A stretch of 64,000 nucleotides of DNA from Cinchona pubescens (lineage: Eukaryota; Streptophyta; Magnoliopsida; Gentianales; Rubiaceae): assembly GCA_025175665.1 (NCBI GenBank), contig JANKKI010000275.1, forward strand, positions 1-64,000. The letters are read 5' to 3'. A program made the translations under genes and the position numbers. The notes under the pieces are model-generated. The model was not told the DNA's origin, made no database searches, and saw only the letters and a list, made by a program, of their open reading frames with translations. Below are positions 45,651 through 57,651 of this stretch, one piece after another (the first letter of the stretch is position 1; every line of letters starts with the position of its first letter).

Positions 45651-45945
45651 TCATAGCTAAATTTTATATTTTTTTTAATTTTTAAATTTAAATTTAAATT
45701 TTTTTTTTTTGAAAAAATCTAAAAACTTAATAATATTAAAACTCATTCTTAGTGTTTCAAATGCATAAAACACATAATAATTAAACACCACACGACAAAT
45801 TAAGAGGGAATTAAAGGATAAATTAAGGGAAAATCAAAGAGCAGGTTAAAAAGAAATTAAAAGGGAAATTCTTATAAAATTGAGACTCAAATTAAGTGGA
45901 AAATAGGGGAGAACTTAAGGGGCCAAAATAGGTATCTACAACTAT

Positions 45946-46225
45946 AGCTTTTTTTTTTTCTAGCTAGCTTATTCCATAGTATTTACACGAGGTTTCTCTT
46001 TAAGAAAGCACCCAAGAGGGCTTAGTTGATCTATGTTTGTGTTTCATCTTTTGGGAATGGAAGAAGAGACGAGGTTCTCAACTACAGAAAAGGATTCGAC
46101 GAATTTGAAAGATCAACTAATAAATTGTATGAGGTGAAAATCTCATGCATGGTTTTGTAGTGTGGCAGTAAAGGTGGCTTATATTTTAACTTTTACCCTA
46201 TCACCCTACAGAGATTCCCATAAAA
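45946..46225 (+). other. Plastid-like group II intron end (rps12 region)
   Basis: Contains, in order, GTATTTACACGAGGTTTCTC, GAGGGCTTAGTTGATCTATG, GGTGAAAATCTCATGCATGG, GTGTGGCAGTAAAGGTGGC and AACTTTTACCCTATCACCCT. From memory this resembles the end of the trans-spliced plastid rps12 intron and the first codons of exon 2 (...ACTATCACCCCC). The reading would be a degraded nuclear copy of plastid DNA. No functional gene remains. Confidence 0.5.
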
Positions 46226-46865
46226 ATGGAAAATGCCATATCTTTGAGTACGGTTTGAACTGTTGATTTACTTAATTGGAAGTAACCAATTAGGTTTACA
46301 CTCTTCCTGTTGATCTTTATTAGTTACAGTTTACTTTCAATTGTAAGTCATCCATGCTGCTCCAATCTAAAGTGATGCTAGGTTGCATTGTTATTATCTT
46401 TCATAGATTCCACATTTTATCTTTCTATACTCTAAAGTATCATCTTTGTAACTTGATGCATTGATACTAGACTTCTTAGTTGCCACATTGCATTCGCAAT
46501 AAGATGACCTTGTTGATAACTATAATAGTTTTGTACTTGTAACTTTAACCAAGTTGTTAAAGCTCAAATCGAGCTTGGTTAACACTGAATCGACTAGAGC
46601 AATTCACCCAACTTCTTTAATTGTATAGAATTATATTTTGTGTTGGTTTTTTTATCAGTTTGTAACTTTTATTTTAGACAAAATCGTAGAGAGCACAAAG
46701 CAACAAAGGAGAATAGGGCATCAATAAGTACTAACTGCCAAGTAGAAGTAGAATAAGGATAATTTTACAGTCTTCCCTGAAGTTTAGCATAATTGTAGAA
46801 ACTCCTTCTCTAGGTTCAATAATTAACAAAGGCAACTCAATGGTTTTGGGGATCTAATGTGAACT
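46226..46865. other. Intergenic, nothing recognised
   Basis: No gene, repeat or adapter stands out. Confidence 0.5.
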
Positions 46866-47290
46866 TAAACTTGAAACCCTTTTACCTTCTGTATAAAATT
46901 AAATGTAAATTCTCATAATTTTTTAAAACTTTTTGAAATGTAAAGTTACTAGGAATTAAAATTTTATAATCAAATCTTTCTAATATTTCTTTCTCAAATG
47001 AAAATATAGCTAACACATTTAGTCTTTCTTGATACATTGCTGATCTTAGGTAAGATGTCACTAATTTTAATTTTGAAAAACTTCTTTCTACTGAAGCAAC
47101 CGTTAACATTACCTTATGTGCAATATGACGTCAATGAGGAAAAGAATAAACTCTTTCTATGTGATTAAGTATCCCAATTAGAGTCTTATCTTATGCTTGT
47201 AAAATTATCTTAAAATTTTTAATTTTCCAAAATAAATCTAAAACATCGTTATCAGAATGATTATTATATTTTAAGGATTAGTAGAGGCAT
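46866..47290 (-). pseudogene. hAT transposase C-terminal fragment
   Basis: The - strand ORF 47109-46882 contains ASVERSFSKLKLVTSYLRSA and YQERLNVLAIFSFEKE, the hAT dimerisation (hATC) domain of TTF/ZMYM-type plant transposases. Upstream to about 47280 further residues (DVLDLFWKIKNF, TLIGILNHIERVYSFP) fit the same protein, with at least two stops. The zinc-finger N-terminus and RNase H-like core are missing. It is a dead remnant of a class II transposon. Confidence 0.82.
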
Positions 47291-47567
47291 TGGTCATGTA
47301 AGTTTTCATTTTATAATAATCTCAATTTCTTAATACAAAATAGAAAACTAAAAATATTTTCATACATTTTGAATTGTTCAAATTTACTACGAAATAAATA
47401 AGATGACTACTATAGAGACAGAAATAATCTTTCTACATAAAAAAGATTCTTCTAGAGATAGTGAAATTGTTTCCATATACGAATCACATGTTTCTTGCAA
47501 AATTTGGGTTCAATGTTTATGAAGTTAAGTTTGAAAGTGATGAGAAAATAATAATAGAGGACTAACT

Positions 47568-47921
47568 AGGGCAAATAACCTAAATAGCTCTCCAACTTTT
47601 TTATTAAAATTAAAGTGGTCTCTCAACTTAAATTTTAGTTGATTTAGTCCCTCAACTACATATTTGTGGCAATTTGGTACTTATTTGGTTGTGCTGCCCA
47701 AAATACAAGTTTGTCCTAGCTGTACCACCCACAATCACTCCAATCACCTATGGTCACCACCCATAAACATTCAAAAAAATTATATTTTGTGTGATGCAAC
47801 CAAATAGGGACCAAATTGGTTACAAATATTTAGTTGAAGGACTAACTCGGTTAAAATTTAAGTTGAGGGAATAATTTGATTTTAATGAAAAAGTCGGAGG
47901 ACTATTTAGGTGGTTTACCCT
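47568..47921. mobile_element. MITE with long terminal inverted repeats
   Basis: About 354 bp. The left end AGGGCAAATAACCTAAATAG is mirrored by the right end (reverse complement AAGGGTAAACCACCTAAATAG). Pairing extends through CTCAACTTAAATTTTA on each side, about 90 bp of TIR. No coding capacity. No clear target duplication was found, so the superfamily is open. Confidence 0.8.
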
Positions 47922-48509
47922 TAAAACTTAAATACTGCATTTACAGAGGAAATAAAGGAAAATAAGAAAAGAGATAATAAAGTAGAAAATATGAGTTGGT
48001 GAAAAATAAGAATAAAATTAGTAAGAAATTTAATGACAAAATAAAAGGAGAGAGTAAATTAAACGTTGTGGGGGAAGTTGCTAAGTGATTAGGTTATTGT
48101 TGATTAATTAATATTGAGTCTCAATTAATGAAATTGAAACTTAAAACTAATTTTCTAATTATTATAATTATAATGTGGCCTAAAATTTTAAGGTCTAAAA
48201 GTTTTAAGGGACTAAAGCTAGGGTTTAACTGCCCTACCCTCAAGCCATCACTGAATATTAACTGAATCAACTAAATTATCATAACATAAAATTATTTAAT
48301 TATCCGAAGAATTAATCCCATTTTTTTTACTTCAACATAAAACTTACGAATTAAAAATATTTTTTTCATTAGTTATAAGCATTTTATACAACTAACTATT
48401 CAATGAAAAAGTTATGTCTTGGTTGAATCATTTGCAACATGATTTATAATATTTATATAATAGTGGATAAAACTAATTAGGAATATTAAATAAAAATAAT
48501 ACTTGAGAA

Positions 48510-48560
<51 letters not shown>

Positions 48561-51005
48561 AAGTTCTTATTTCAACTAAGAGCTTTTTTCCTCATATATG
48601 GCCATATATGGCATAGCTATATGAAGAGAATTAGTGGGTCAACTATGGAGGTTTATCCATTTTCTATTCAAATATTCACCTACTAATCTATTACCAAATA
48701 AAAAAAATTTATCATTTCTCTCTCTTCCAACAACTTTATCCTTTCATTTGAATTATTATTATTTTTTTACTGTGGGAGGTAACTTTGTTAGTAAATATTA
48801 GAATTGGTATATTGATGTTTTAATTAATGTTATACAATAAATTCAATTAAAAATTTACTTTTTTCCTAGGTGGCATAGACAATTGAATAAAAAATAGGTA
48901 AAATAATTTGAATTTTGCGTGTTTATGCACTAGTTTATAACTATACCATTTTTTAGGTGGATTTTTAAAAATTTACTATGTTATTTTAGAAATAACAATT
49001 TGAAACATTTATTTTAGTTTTTTTTTTTCAAAAATAGGGAACATTTGTTTTAGCCATGTCTTGATCCTTACAAAGAAAAAATAAATGATAATTTTCATTT
49101 ACAAATAATTTTACCATATAAAGTAACTTGGTTAGTAAATATTAGAATTTTTGTAAACTCCTATTTAGTTAAGGTTAGAAAATAAATTCAATCAAATCCT
49201 TTCTTTTTTCTAGGTTGCATAGATAATTTTGGAAAAACTTGGATCAAGAAATTTAAATTTTATAATTTATGTACCCGTTTAAAATTTACTATATTAAAAA
49301 TTTCTTTCAAATATTAAAAATTTACTAAACCCTGTATATTTTTACAAATAAAATATGTTTTGATATTCAATAAAACCAATTATATTTTTACTAATTTTTA
49401 AAACTCAATAATGTGTTATTCTTTAAGTTATAGTTTTCAATAATTTAATAAAATAATAAAAATCACATATAGATTGCACGTGTTATCATTTTATATAAAT
49501 ACACCCCATATCGTCTTTCTAATTGGAATAACCTAATTGCAACATTTTTTCCACTCACTATGTAATTTAACCTTCCCCAGTTTCCTCTTTTTACCTTTCT
49601 ATACGCTCTCATCTCATTTTTTCGCCATCTATCATGCATCTCTTTCTCTATCTCAATTCTCAAACATCAAATTAGCCTGATCCAACTAATTCTCAAACTC
49701 AAATCAGTGTCTGCTCCAAATTTTTCTCATATTTAGAATTCAATTAACTTTTATCTCCCTAAGAAATATTTCTTATAGACATCCATCTATCTCGTTTCTC
49801 AAAGTGTCTCGCTCTCTTTCTTGTTTCTGTTACATTTTACATCACCAGATGGTTTTTCTTTTAGCTTGTTGATGGTTTCTTCAATCCCATACATGAAAGG
49901 CTTGGCAATGACATATTTGGCGAGTCATCAAAGCTATTCTATGTAGAATTACTCATCTGTTCTTTTTTGTTTTTGGTGATTGATTACCCTTCTGTTCCAT
50001 TTATCAAGAATTGCAGGCATATTAAGAGATACAAATTTTATTTTTTAGCATTTTTTCAAAAAAAAATCTATTTACCATAACAATTTCATAATGAGTTTTG
50101 AATTTGTGTTAGGATCAATTTTCCTATTTTGCCTTCTTCACCAACTTTAAAGATATTAACTAAACTAACTCGACGTAAGCACTTCTTATATTATTCTTTT
50201 TCGTTCTTAATACTCTAATCTTTATTCTCAGAATGTTTATTTTGTATGTATGGTTGTTTGCTTTTTTTTTTTTCCCCTATTTGTTTTTTTTTTAATCCAC
50301 TGTTATTATTCTCTTTTTTCTTTTTTCTCCCAATTGAATTTTGGGCTACATATATTTTCTTTATGCCCAAGATTTTTGATGGTGCTATAAATTGTATTCC
50401 ATAAGAGAAAAATAAATGCTTTCATATTTTTCGTGTCAAATTTTATGTATAAACAAACAAACAAACAAACTAAGCCTTGTTCCTCCTTGGGGTTGACTGC
50501 CATTGCACTCTATCATGAATGTTAAATTTTATGTATGGTTTAATTTAACACATCTTTATTTTTTATTAACGCCGATATAACATGAACAGAATTGCCGTGC
50601 AATTTCACGGTGTTCGATTTTAGATACACAAACTTTGTTTTTGAAACTTTAATTTATGTCTCTAAAATTGAAGACATTTGGCGATTGCATTTAATATTTT
50701 GGATGTCTCAAAGTAATTATAACCACACTACCCTTCTTGGATGTATTGAATTAGTTCATTATCATCAATACTCTTTCTTAATTATCATATCGTTAATTTA
50801 GAAATTTCTACCTCTATTTGTATGTGGAATAGCTAGAAATGAAGGACAATAATAAGATAAGATAGATGCCATGGTACATCAAACTGGAGGATGGGAAGCA
50901 TGGTTGTAGTTACTGATTTGGTTTTCTTCATAAAATTGTAACTGTGGTGAAAGGAAATTGCTCTTCCTATAGATGAAACTCTATAAAGTGATGTAGGAAT
51001 GGGAA
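47922..51005. other. AT-rich intergenic DNA
   Basis: No gene recognised. It has a (GT)n(AT)n microsatellite at 48511-48556 and long T runs. Confidence 0.6.
48511..48556. repeat. Compound (GT)n(AT)n microsatellite
   Basis: About 22 bp of GT repeats running into 24 bp of AT repeats. Confidence 0.95.
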
Positions 51006-51014
51006 TATGCTTAA

Positions 51015-52161
51015 GAGTAAAGTGCCAATTGGTCATTAAACTATCTCCCAATTGCAATTGTTTAGTAAACATGTTTGGTGGGCGAAAATGTCACTAAACT
51101 TCTAAAAATAGGTCTAGTGGGTCACTCCGTCTATTTTAGCCATTAAGTGCTCTATTAACCCATTTTTGTACAGGTCACGAATGATGAGTATCAGCGGGAT
51201 AAAATTGTCCCACTCTTTGCCACACTTAACCTTCAATATTTGTCAAAACGACATAATTTAAAGTTAAAAATAGCCAAAATGGCATAGTTTTGAAAAAATT
51301 GAAAAAATAGCAGATCACGCCAATTGAGATGTGTGGAAGAAAGGTGGTAGTGGGCTGGCTAAAGAGAGTGGTAGAAGAGAGGGATGATGGAAAAGTGGGA
51401 GAAGATGGTATGGGTTGATTGGGAGAGGAGGGAATGGAGAGGGTGAGATGAGGTTGGGGAAGGGAGTGGCAGAGAGAGGTGACAGGGGTGATGTAAAGGG
51501 AGCTAGAATCTGCTCAGGAAAAGGGAAGGAGTGGGTTAGATCAAGAAATGTGGTGGCTGGGGAAACAGAAGGTGTTGTAGAGAAAGGAAGTAGGTTATGG
51601 GGAAAGGATAGGGAAAGGTGGTGGTAGTGGCTAAAGGAAGAGGAAAAGGGAGAGTGGTAGTGGCGGCTAGACAGAGAAAGCAGAGGAAGGGGGTACCGGG
51701 GTAGAGGTAGAGAAGAATGGCGGTGGCGGCTGGAGGAAAGGGGAATAGAGAACGGTGGTGGTTGGAGAAAAAGGGGAGCGGGAAAAGAAGGATAATGGTG
51801 ACTGGTTGGAGGAAAGGGGAAGGAGGAGATGGCGGGACAGGCGAAGGATTGGGTTGGCTGGGGGTTTCAAATTTCCTTGACGCCAAAGTTTTCATATTTT
51901 TTTATTATGAAACCTCTTATAATTTAACTAGTTTTAATTATCTAATTTTGATCCCAAATTTTTTTGGTAGTGTTAATTCAATATAGGTGGATGATTTTAA
52001 CCCTGAAAAAACTAATTTTCGTTAACACTATAGGCTAAAATAGACAGAGTGACCACTGAGATGCATTTTTAGAAGTTAATGTCTTTTTTGGCCATCAAAC
52101 TAGTTTAGTGATTAAATTGACAACCCGGGGAAAGTTTAATGACCAAATTGGTACTTTGATT
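51015..52161. mobile_element. Mutator-like non-autonomous element with purine-rich core
   Basis: The left end GAGTAAAGTGCCAATTGGTC pairs with the right end (reverse complement ATCAAAGTACCAATTTGGTC). The TIRs continue through CATTAAACT and, further in, GTCACTCCGTCTATTTTAGCC / GGCTAAAATAGACAGAGTGAC. TATGCTTAA (51006-51014) and TGCGCTTAA (52162-52170) could be an imperfect 9-bp target duplication, typical of Mutator. The core at 51330-51870 is strongly G+A-rich on +. ORFs there are low-complexity. Confidence 0.75.
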
Positions 52162-54335
52162 TGCGCTTAATTTACTAATTACCTTAGGTATTATTTTCGT
52201 GGCGCTTTTCATTTAATTTTGTTTATGTGTGTATTTCTAGAATGCATTTACGAAACTTAACTTGATTTGTCTCCATGCTTTTGATTATTATCAACTATTT
52301 TGACATAAAATAGTTTAACTTGTTTTATTATTATTCATGTTTCTTATGCACTAGTACTTTTGGGTACTACTACTATCAAGACCTATTCCTAATAAAATAT
52401 TGTTAGGATTAACTTAATAGAAAGTATGCAAATCAGTAAAACCTGTCTCTTAGATACATTAGATAAGTGGAAACTAAGATAAGCCTTTATCGCTGGTAAA
52501 TAAATGAAACTTCAAAAATTTGAAAAATCAATTTAGCTAAACTTATCATCAAAATTCCCATTTAGTTGATTATCAGTGTTGTATTTGTATTAGTATACAT
52601 ATTGCATTTATTATTATTTTTTTTACATCAATTTCCCAAATTTCCAATCTTCATATAACTTGAAGGTATTGACATGATATTATTGGAACATTGATCTCTA
52701 TAATATTATCTTTAATCAAGATACCACTTAAACATGGATTTTTGTGGCAAAGTTTAATAACAAATATAAAAAATTAAACTTAAATATTTAAATTTATACA
52801 AAAGACTGAAATTAGTGACATTGTACTAATGACATATAAGCAAACCAAATGTGTGTAATAAAGATATATCGTTTGCCTAGGTTATTTGGTAAATTAAAAT
52901 TATATCAAAGAGAAAGGTTAGTAACCTTATCTTAGATATGTTATTCGTCTGTGAAATCTATCTCTCATGCACATCTTAATTTCTCATATTCAATTGATTA
53001 ACCATTAATTTATCCTATTCAATTGATTAACCATTATAAAAAGTTTCTAATCTTTTAAATTGTATAATTATATCCCTATCCATAAAGCTCATTAGAAAGG
53101 ACATCACAACAGTCATGATGTAGCATTAGTTAGAAAAAAAAATCTTTCAATTAAAATAAGTGAACTTTTCAAAAATTAGGTTTTCTGAGATTAGAATTGG
53201 GCTTGGGTATAGCAAGACTAAAAGAGACCCATAGGGTGCCTTATAAAATAAGGTTGACCGTAACCAATAATTTTTGAAATCGGTTGCACAAGATTGAATT
53301 AAAAAGTTTAATGAAATAATAGGTTTTAGTACTTTTTAAACTAAAAATAGGATTTTACTTTGTTCCATTTTTATTTCCAGATAACAAATCATTTTATCAT
53401 CCTACATCCATCCTTATTCAAAGAATGAGGTCACAACTAGCTATATAATATAGCAGAACATGTATAAGCCATAAGAAGATGCCACATGTCACCTTATTTT
53501 TATTTCCTAGATCTTTTTTAGGTTATTATTTTATATTATTTCTATTTCATATATCACTAATTAAATAAAAATTAATACAATTCAACACGTAACAAAACAG
53601 GATAACCTCTCAATATTCAAAAGTTTGAAATTTATCCTTATATGAATCTAAGTAGTTTTGATTAGGAAAAATAGATATAAAAAAAAAATATAACAAATAC
53701 TTCTATTTTTGTATTTGCTTTGGGGATTCTACCATTTATTTATGAAAAATTAAGCTCATCCATTCTAAAAGAAATAATTTATTTTATCTGTTATATTTGC
53801 AAGCAACATGGTAGACATTGTTTTTAAATAAATCATGTATATCACTACTATCATACACATATCTCATATGTTTATCAAATAATATTATTACTTTTATTCA
53901 TTTTTTATATGTCAGAAAACATAAAAGATTCCAAGTGGATACTCAAAAATTATGTTAATTAATTGTCTTTTTATGTTTAGTTTCAGCTTGTAGAACTTAG
54001 AATGTTGTTACTTAATTTTGTGGCATATTTAAAGATATAGGAAATCTGCATGGTAAATATTGAAAGTAATAAAGGAATAATTAAACGATGGCTTGAATTT
54101 AAATTAATTATCTAAATCTAATCTTTCATTATTTTTATTTGTTCAAAACCATCACTTTGTGCATACCTTTCTATTATAATTATCTTTCCCCAAAAGATTT
54201 ATAAAACTAATAATGTAATATGTTAAGAATTTAAGTGTCTGTTATTAATAATACATATCAAATATAAATTTTATGTTGCTTATAATAAGTTAGGATTATA
54301 GATGTTTATTTATTTGAAAAATGTTTTCCTATATA
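52162..54335. other. AT-rich intergenic DNA
   Basis: No gene seen. Degraded adapter-like pieces at 52443-52464 (CTGTCTCTTAGATACATTAG) and 52958-52976. Confidence 0.6.
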
Positions 54336-54594
54336 CTCCCTTTATCCCAATTTTTTGTCGTATTTCAAGAATCTAACTTCTTAAGAATAGTGCTTTAATT
54401 GTGATATTAGTGATTTAGTTTCCAATTTTGCCCCCCAAAAATACAAAACTTGAATTTGAATAGCATGTCAAAAAAGTGAAGGGAAGGATAATACTGAAAA
54501 AAGTGATGAAAGATACCTTTGACTTTGTTAACATGAAAAATATTTTCTGACATCCCAAATTATAAGGTATGATATATTCAAGGGATGGAGGAAG
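54336..54594. mobile_element. Stowaway-type MITE
   Basis: About 259 bp with ends CTCCCTTTATCCC and, inverted, CTTCCTCCATCCC, close to the Stowaway consensus CTCCCTCCGTCCC. It is preceded by TA. The right TA is changed to TG. Non-coding. Confidence 0.78.
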
Positions 54595-54679
54595 TGATAT
54601 ATATATTTTTAGTTAGCTCATCACTGGAACCATGGTGGAGGGCTACTCCCAAATTTTATTAATAATAAATATTTAGAGT

Positions 54680-55150
54680 AAAAGAAGGGAGGCTAGGCAA
54701 ACCTCCTGTAAAAATCTTGGGATAAAATAAAAAACAATGCCCGTAAGAAATATGCTAAATGCAAAATCTAATCGAAGGAGTATGCATGTAATCTAGCTGA
54801 ACTATACAATCTAATAAAATGTAGGTTCTGATGATCGAAATGAAGCCAAAGATTTATGGAGGAACTATCTTTCTTGGTCAAAGAATCTTCCACTGAATTA
54901 GCCTCCTGAAAAATGTGATTGACTTGAGATGAACCTAGGGATAAAAGATACTTAGCTTGTCAAATTAGAGAATCTTCATTAATGGGGTATCCGTTGTGTA
55001 TAAGTTTTGCAATTTCTTCGTTATTATCAGACATATATGGAAGCAATTATCATGCATTGTTGGAGGGTATCCATTTATTCTTAGACAATGGTAGGTTGGA
55101 AATCCCTCCTCTCCCCGAAGCTCCCATATTGCCCACTGATTAACCATCTA
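54680..55150 (-). pseudogene. RNase H-like (RVT_3 type) fragment
   Basis: The - strand contains LSLGSSQVNHIFQEANS, then EDSLTKK and INLWLHF, the motif pattern VNHIFREAN...ADSLAK of the RNase H-like domain found at the end of plant LINE elements and in related short genes. Upstream there is a 60-codon ORF (55147-54965). Stops separate the parts. A solitary RVT_3 gene remnant is as likely as a LINE tail. Confidence 0.55.
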
Positions 55151-55890
55151 CGTTACTTTAATAAGAGCTCGATGGAGGAGAAAACCAATAGATTGGGTGT
55201 GGAACACCTACCTTTTAATTAAACCAATATTTAAAGGGTTATTCATAATACCTTATACACAATTGAACGAAGAGTAAAATATTTTTTTTAAGGAGTAAAT
55301 AATAATATTTTAGTAATATCATTCTTATAACCCAATTATATCGTGGTATACTTTAATCAAACAATTGATAAGAGAGAATTGTAAATTTAATCAATACACT
55401 ATTTTTAGAAAATTTATAATTACAACACATATAAACACAACCCTTTTGATATGTTGGGGAGTATACCTCTAAGTCATTAACTAGGAAAGGGCGATATTAG
55501 ATATATGAAAAAAATCCCGATAGAAAATATTTTGCATAAATACAAGAGACCCTCTTGTGGTTTGGCTAATATTTAGCTTTTTCCCTTTGGACACCTACAA
55601 TTTGCCCTATTGTGCTTTAGGTTTAAAGTGAAACTCATTAAATATTTGGTTAAGTGACAGTTAGGAGGCTGAAAATTTTGTATTTAAAGGGCTATTTTAG
55701 TCATTTAAAGCTTCTAATCAAGGTTAATTATGTATTTTAACTATAGAAATTTGGGGATGAATGTTATATCTATAATGTACCCTAATTTGATATTTTGTAA
55801 TCCTAATTTTAGGTGTTTCTGTGTGATTTAGGGTTATTAGTTTAAAATTAGGTTTTGTGCATTTTTAATGTGCTTTAGTAAATTTTGGTA
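55151..55890. other. Intergenic, nothing clear
   Basis: AT-rich. It includes a CCCTCTTGTGGTTTGGC...CCTATTGTGCTTTAGGTTT block common in plant repeats. No gene. Confidence 0.5.
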
Positions 55891-56123
55891 TTAATTTTGT
55901 ATTAAAAGTTGTTAGTAATGTTGGGTGTTTGTTTGTATAGGTAGGAAGAAATTTTGAAAGTTTAATAAAGTTGGGAATAATTATTTGAAAGTTTGTAAAA
56001 GAGGAAATCAAGTCTTTGGAAGAAAAGGAAATCAAGTCGCTAGACGAAAAGAAAACTGGGTACTAGGAAGAAAGGAAAGTTGGCTTTTCCTAACAAGTTC
56101 CTGTGAAGCCCGTGCTATTGCTA

Positions 56124-56136
56124 TATATAGCCTTTC
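56124..56136 (+). promoter_or_regulatory. LTR TATA box
   Basis: GCTATATATAGCC, the clearest core-promoter element in the window, positioned as expected for an LTR promoter on +. Confidence 0.5.
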
Positions 56137-56218
56137 TTTCAAAGTGTGTAATTAGTTTTAGAGTAGTTAGTTTTTAAAACACCTTCAAGAGCAATTGTCA
56201 CGCCCCAAAAACGGGACC

Positions 56219-56639
56219 GTAACACGCCGCGCTAATGGTACACCGGCCCAAAGCGCAAGGCACAAACGAATTGCTCTGGAATCTGGAAAAAATCTAAAGG
56301 CTGCTAACGCGGTGGAGACTTTAAAAGAAAGAGCAAGACTAATCTCTTATGAACTTCTAGATGAAATAACTAGACAGATTTATTATAAAAGCTCTTAACC
56401 TGGCTTTAAGATTTTCGATAAAAGAAAACATACAGATAATAACATTTGTGAAAACCATAATCATGAAGCAGTTTCTAAAATGTCTCATGCCATTTAAACG
56501 TCAATAAACCATAATCATAAGTAGTTTCTAAAGTGTATCATGCCATTTATACCTGTCTCTTATACACATCTAGATGTGTATAAGAGACAGGTTTGTGCCT
56601 TGCGCTTTGGGCCGGTGTACCATTAGCGCGGCGTGTTAC
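56219..56639. repeat. 49-bp inverted repeat beside adapter
   Basis: 56219-56267 is the exact reverse complement of 56591-56639 (shared GTTTGTGCCTTGCGCTTTGG). The right arm starts on the base after a complete junction. Confidence 0.92.
56553..56590. other. Complete Nextera mate-pair junction
   Basis: Exact 38-bp palindrome, flush with the right arm of a 49-bp inverted repeat. Confidence 0.98.
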
Positions 56640-57608
56640 ATAGCAGTCACCATGGCGTCCCATGGATGACTATAGAACCGGTTCTCCCCAAATCAAACAT
56701 TTCCAAACACATCCAAAATTATATACCTAGGTCACCTATGAGCCAAAACAGTCATAAAATGCTTTCATATCAAAAGAGTTTCAATTGATTAACATAAAAT
56801 AGCTTGGTCCCGATTTCATATGTAATAGTTCCAAAACTTGGTAAAAGTGCAGTTCCAAACATCATACACATTTTAAAATCCATCCAAACATAATGAGGTT
56901 ATCCTCCCTGCCAACAAAATCCAATTCCAAGGTATTCAAGGGACCTTGGTTACAACCCAACTCAAAACAACATATTCTAACCAACCAATGCATAAACGGA
57001 AAGATTCACCGGATATCTGTTTTCCTTTAATGTGGCTTTTGATGGTTTTAGGTGTTTTCCTTTGTTGTGGGATGCTATTAATAGACAGGTCAAACATAAC
57101 CAATTATAAGGATCGTGTCCCAACTGCACCAAACTTCCGCTTACTTACAAAATAATGGGAAATCAATTCCACTTGGTTTCAAGTCTCAATTCCTATCCAA
57201 ACTAACCTTAAAACACTCTTAAAACATCATTATATGCATAGACATAAGCATTCATAGCATAACACTCTAGGGCCACATATGGAAGACAAAACCCCAACTC
57301 ATAATCCTAAAATATGTAATCTAACCGTGGAAAGTTGTTAAAAATCAACCCCAATCATTTCCCAACCTCCAAAACACTAAAAACAACCCATAACATACAT
57401 AAATCATAACATATAAGGCTGCAAAGAGGGTTTTTTTTCAGCCATAAAGAATCCTACAAAACTTGAAATTAAAGCTTGGATCATAAAGCCCATAAGCCAT
57501 AAAGTGCTAAAATACATAAAATCTTACCTTCCAAGTGATTTATACTTGATATCCAAGAAAATTTTGGGGGAAAATGGGGAAGAGATGTTTCGCCAGCAGC
57601 TCTTGTAT

Positions 57609-57622
57609 CTGTCTCTTATACA
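57609..57622. other. Clipped left-half adapter
   Basis: CTGTCTCTTATACA followed by genomic sequence. Confidence 0.88.
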
Positions 57623-57651
57623 GGATCTATCCAACGAAATTGCTTTATTGC

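Larger units (their letters stand above)
37870..45940 (+). mobile_element. Non-autonomous LTR element with internal hairpin array
   Basis: About 8.1 kb. Direct LTRs of about 2.3 kb (37870-40240 and about 43673-45940) share long blocks, e.g. GTGGTGCTCGTGAAATAGG, AATAGGTGATTAAATGCAA and AAAGCTTGGTGGTTATTGTC. They start TGTCGCACCCC and end TCTACA. The flanking bases are GCTAT (37865-37869) and ACTAT (45941-45945), a likely 5-bp target duplication with one mismatch. A purine run (GAGAGAAAAGGA, 43622-43633) precedes the 3' LTR. The 3.4-kb interior has no gag or pol, only the hairpin array and non-coding sequence, as in LARD-type elements. The + strand is chosen from the purine tract. Adapters at 38626, 40169, 43635, 45012 and elsewhere have altered both LTRs. 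Confidence 0.78.
43673..45940 (+). repeat. 3' LTR of the hairpin-array element
   Basis: Parallel to 37870-40240, with short losses, and ends GGTATCTACA at 45940. It contains foreign pieces: a MITE-end fragment near 44855-44925 that matches the right end of the MITE at 47568-47921, an adapter at 45012-45042 followed by an inverted copy of 43041-43080, and adapter remnants at 45335 and 45628-45650. Confidence 0.75.
56186..57600. mobile_element. Inserted repeat starting TGTCACGCCCC
   Basis: Starts with TGTCACGCCCCAAAAACGGG, a common plant LTR start, and continues with non-coding sequence to about 57590. It interrupts LTR-like sequence whose halves seem to be CACCTTCAAGAGCAA and GGATCTATCCAACGAAATTG. 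It could be a solo LTR. It contains a complete adapter and a 49-bp inverted repeat, so its structure is unreliable. Confidence 0.45.

Noticed and set aside
51415..51986. Gly/Arg-rich or Pro-rich proteins
   Set aside because: Several frames on both strands are open only because the segment is purine-rich. No domain and no start context.
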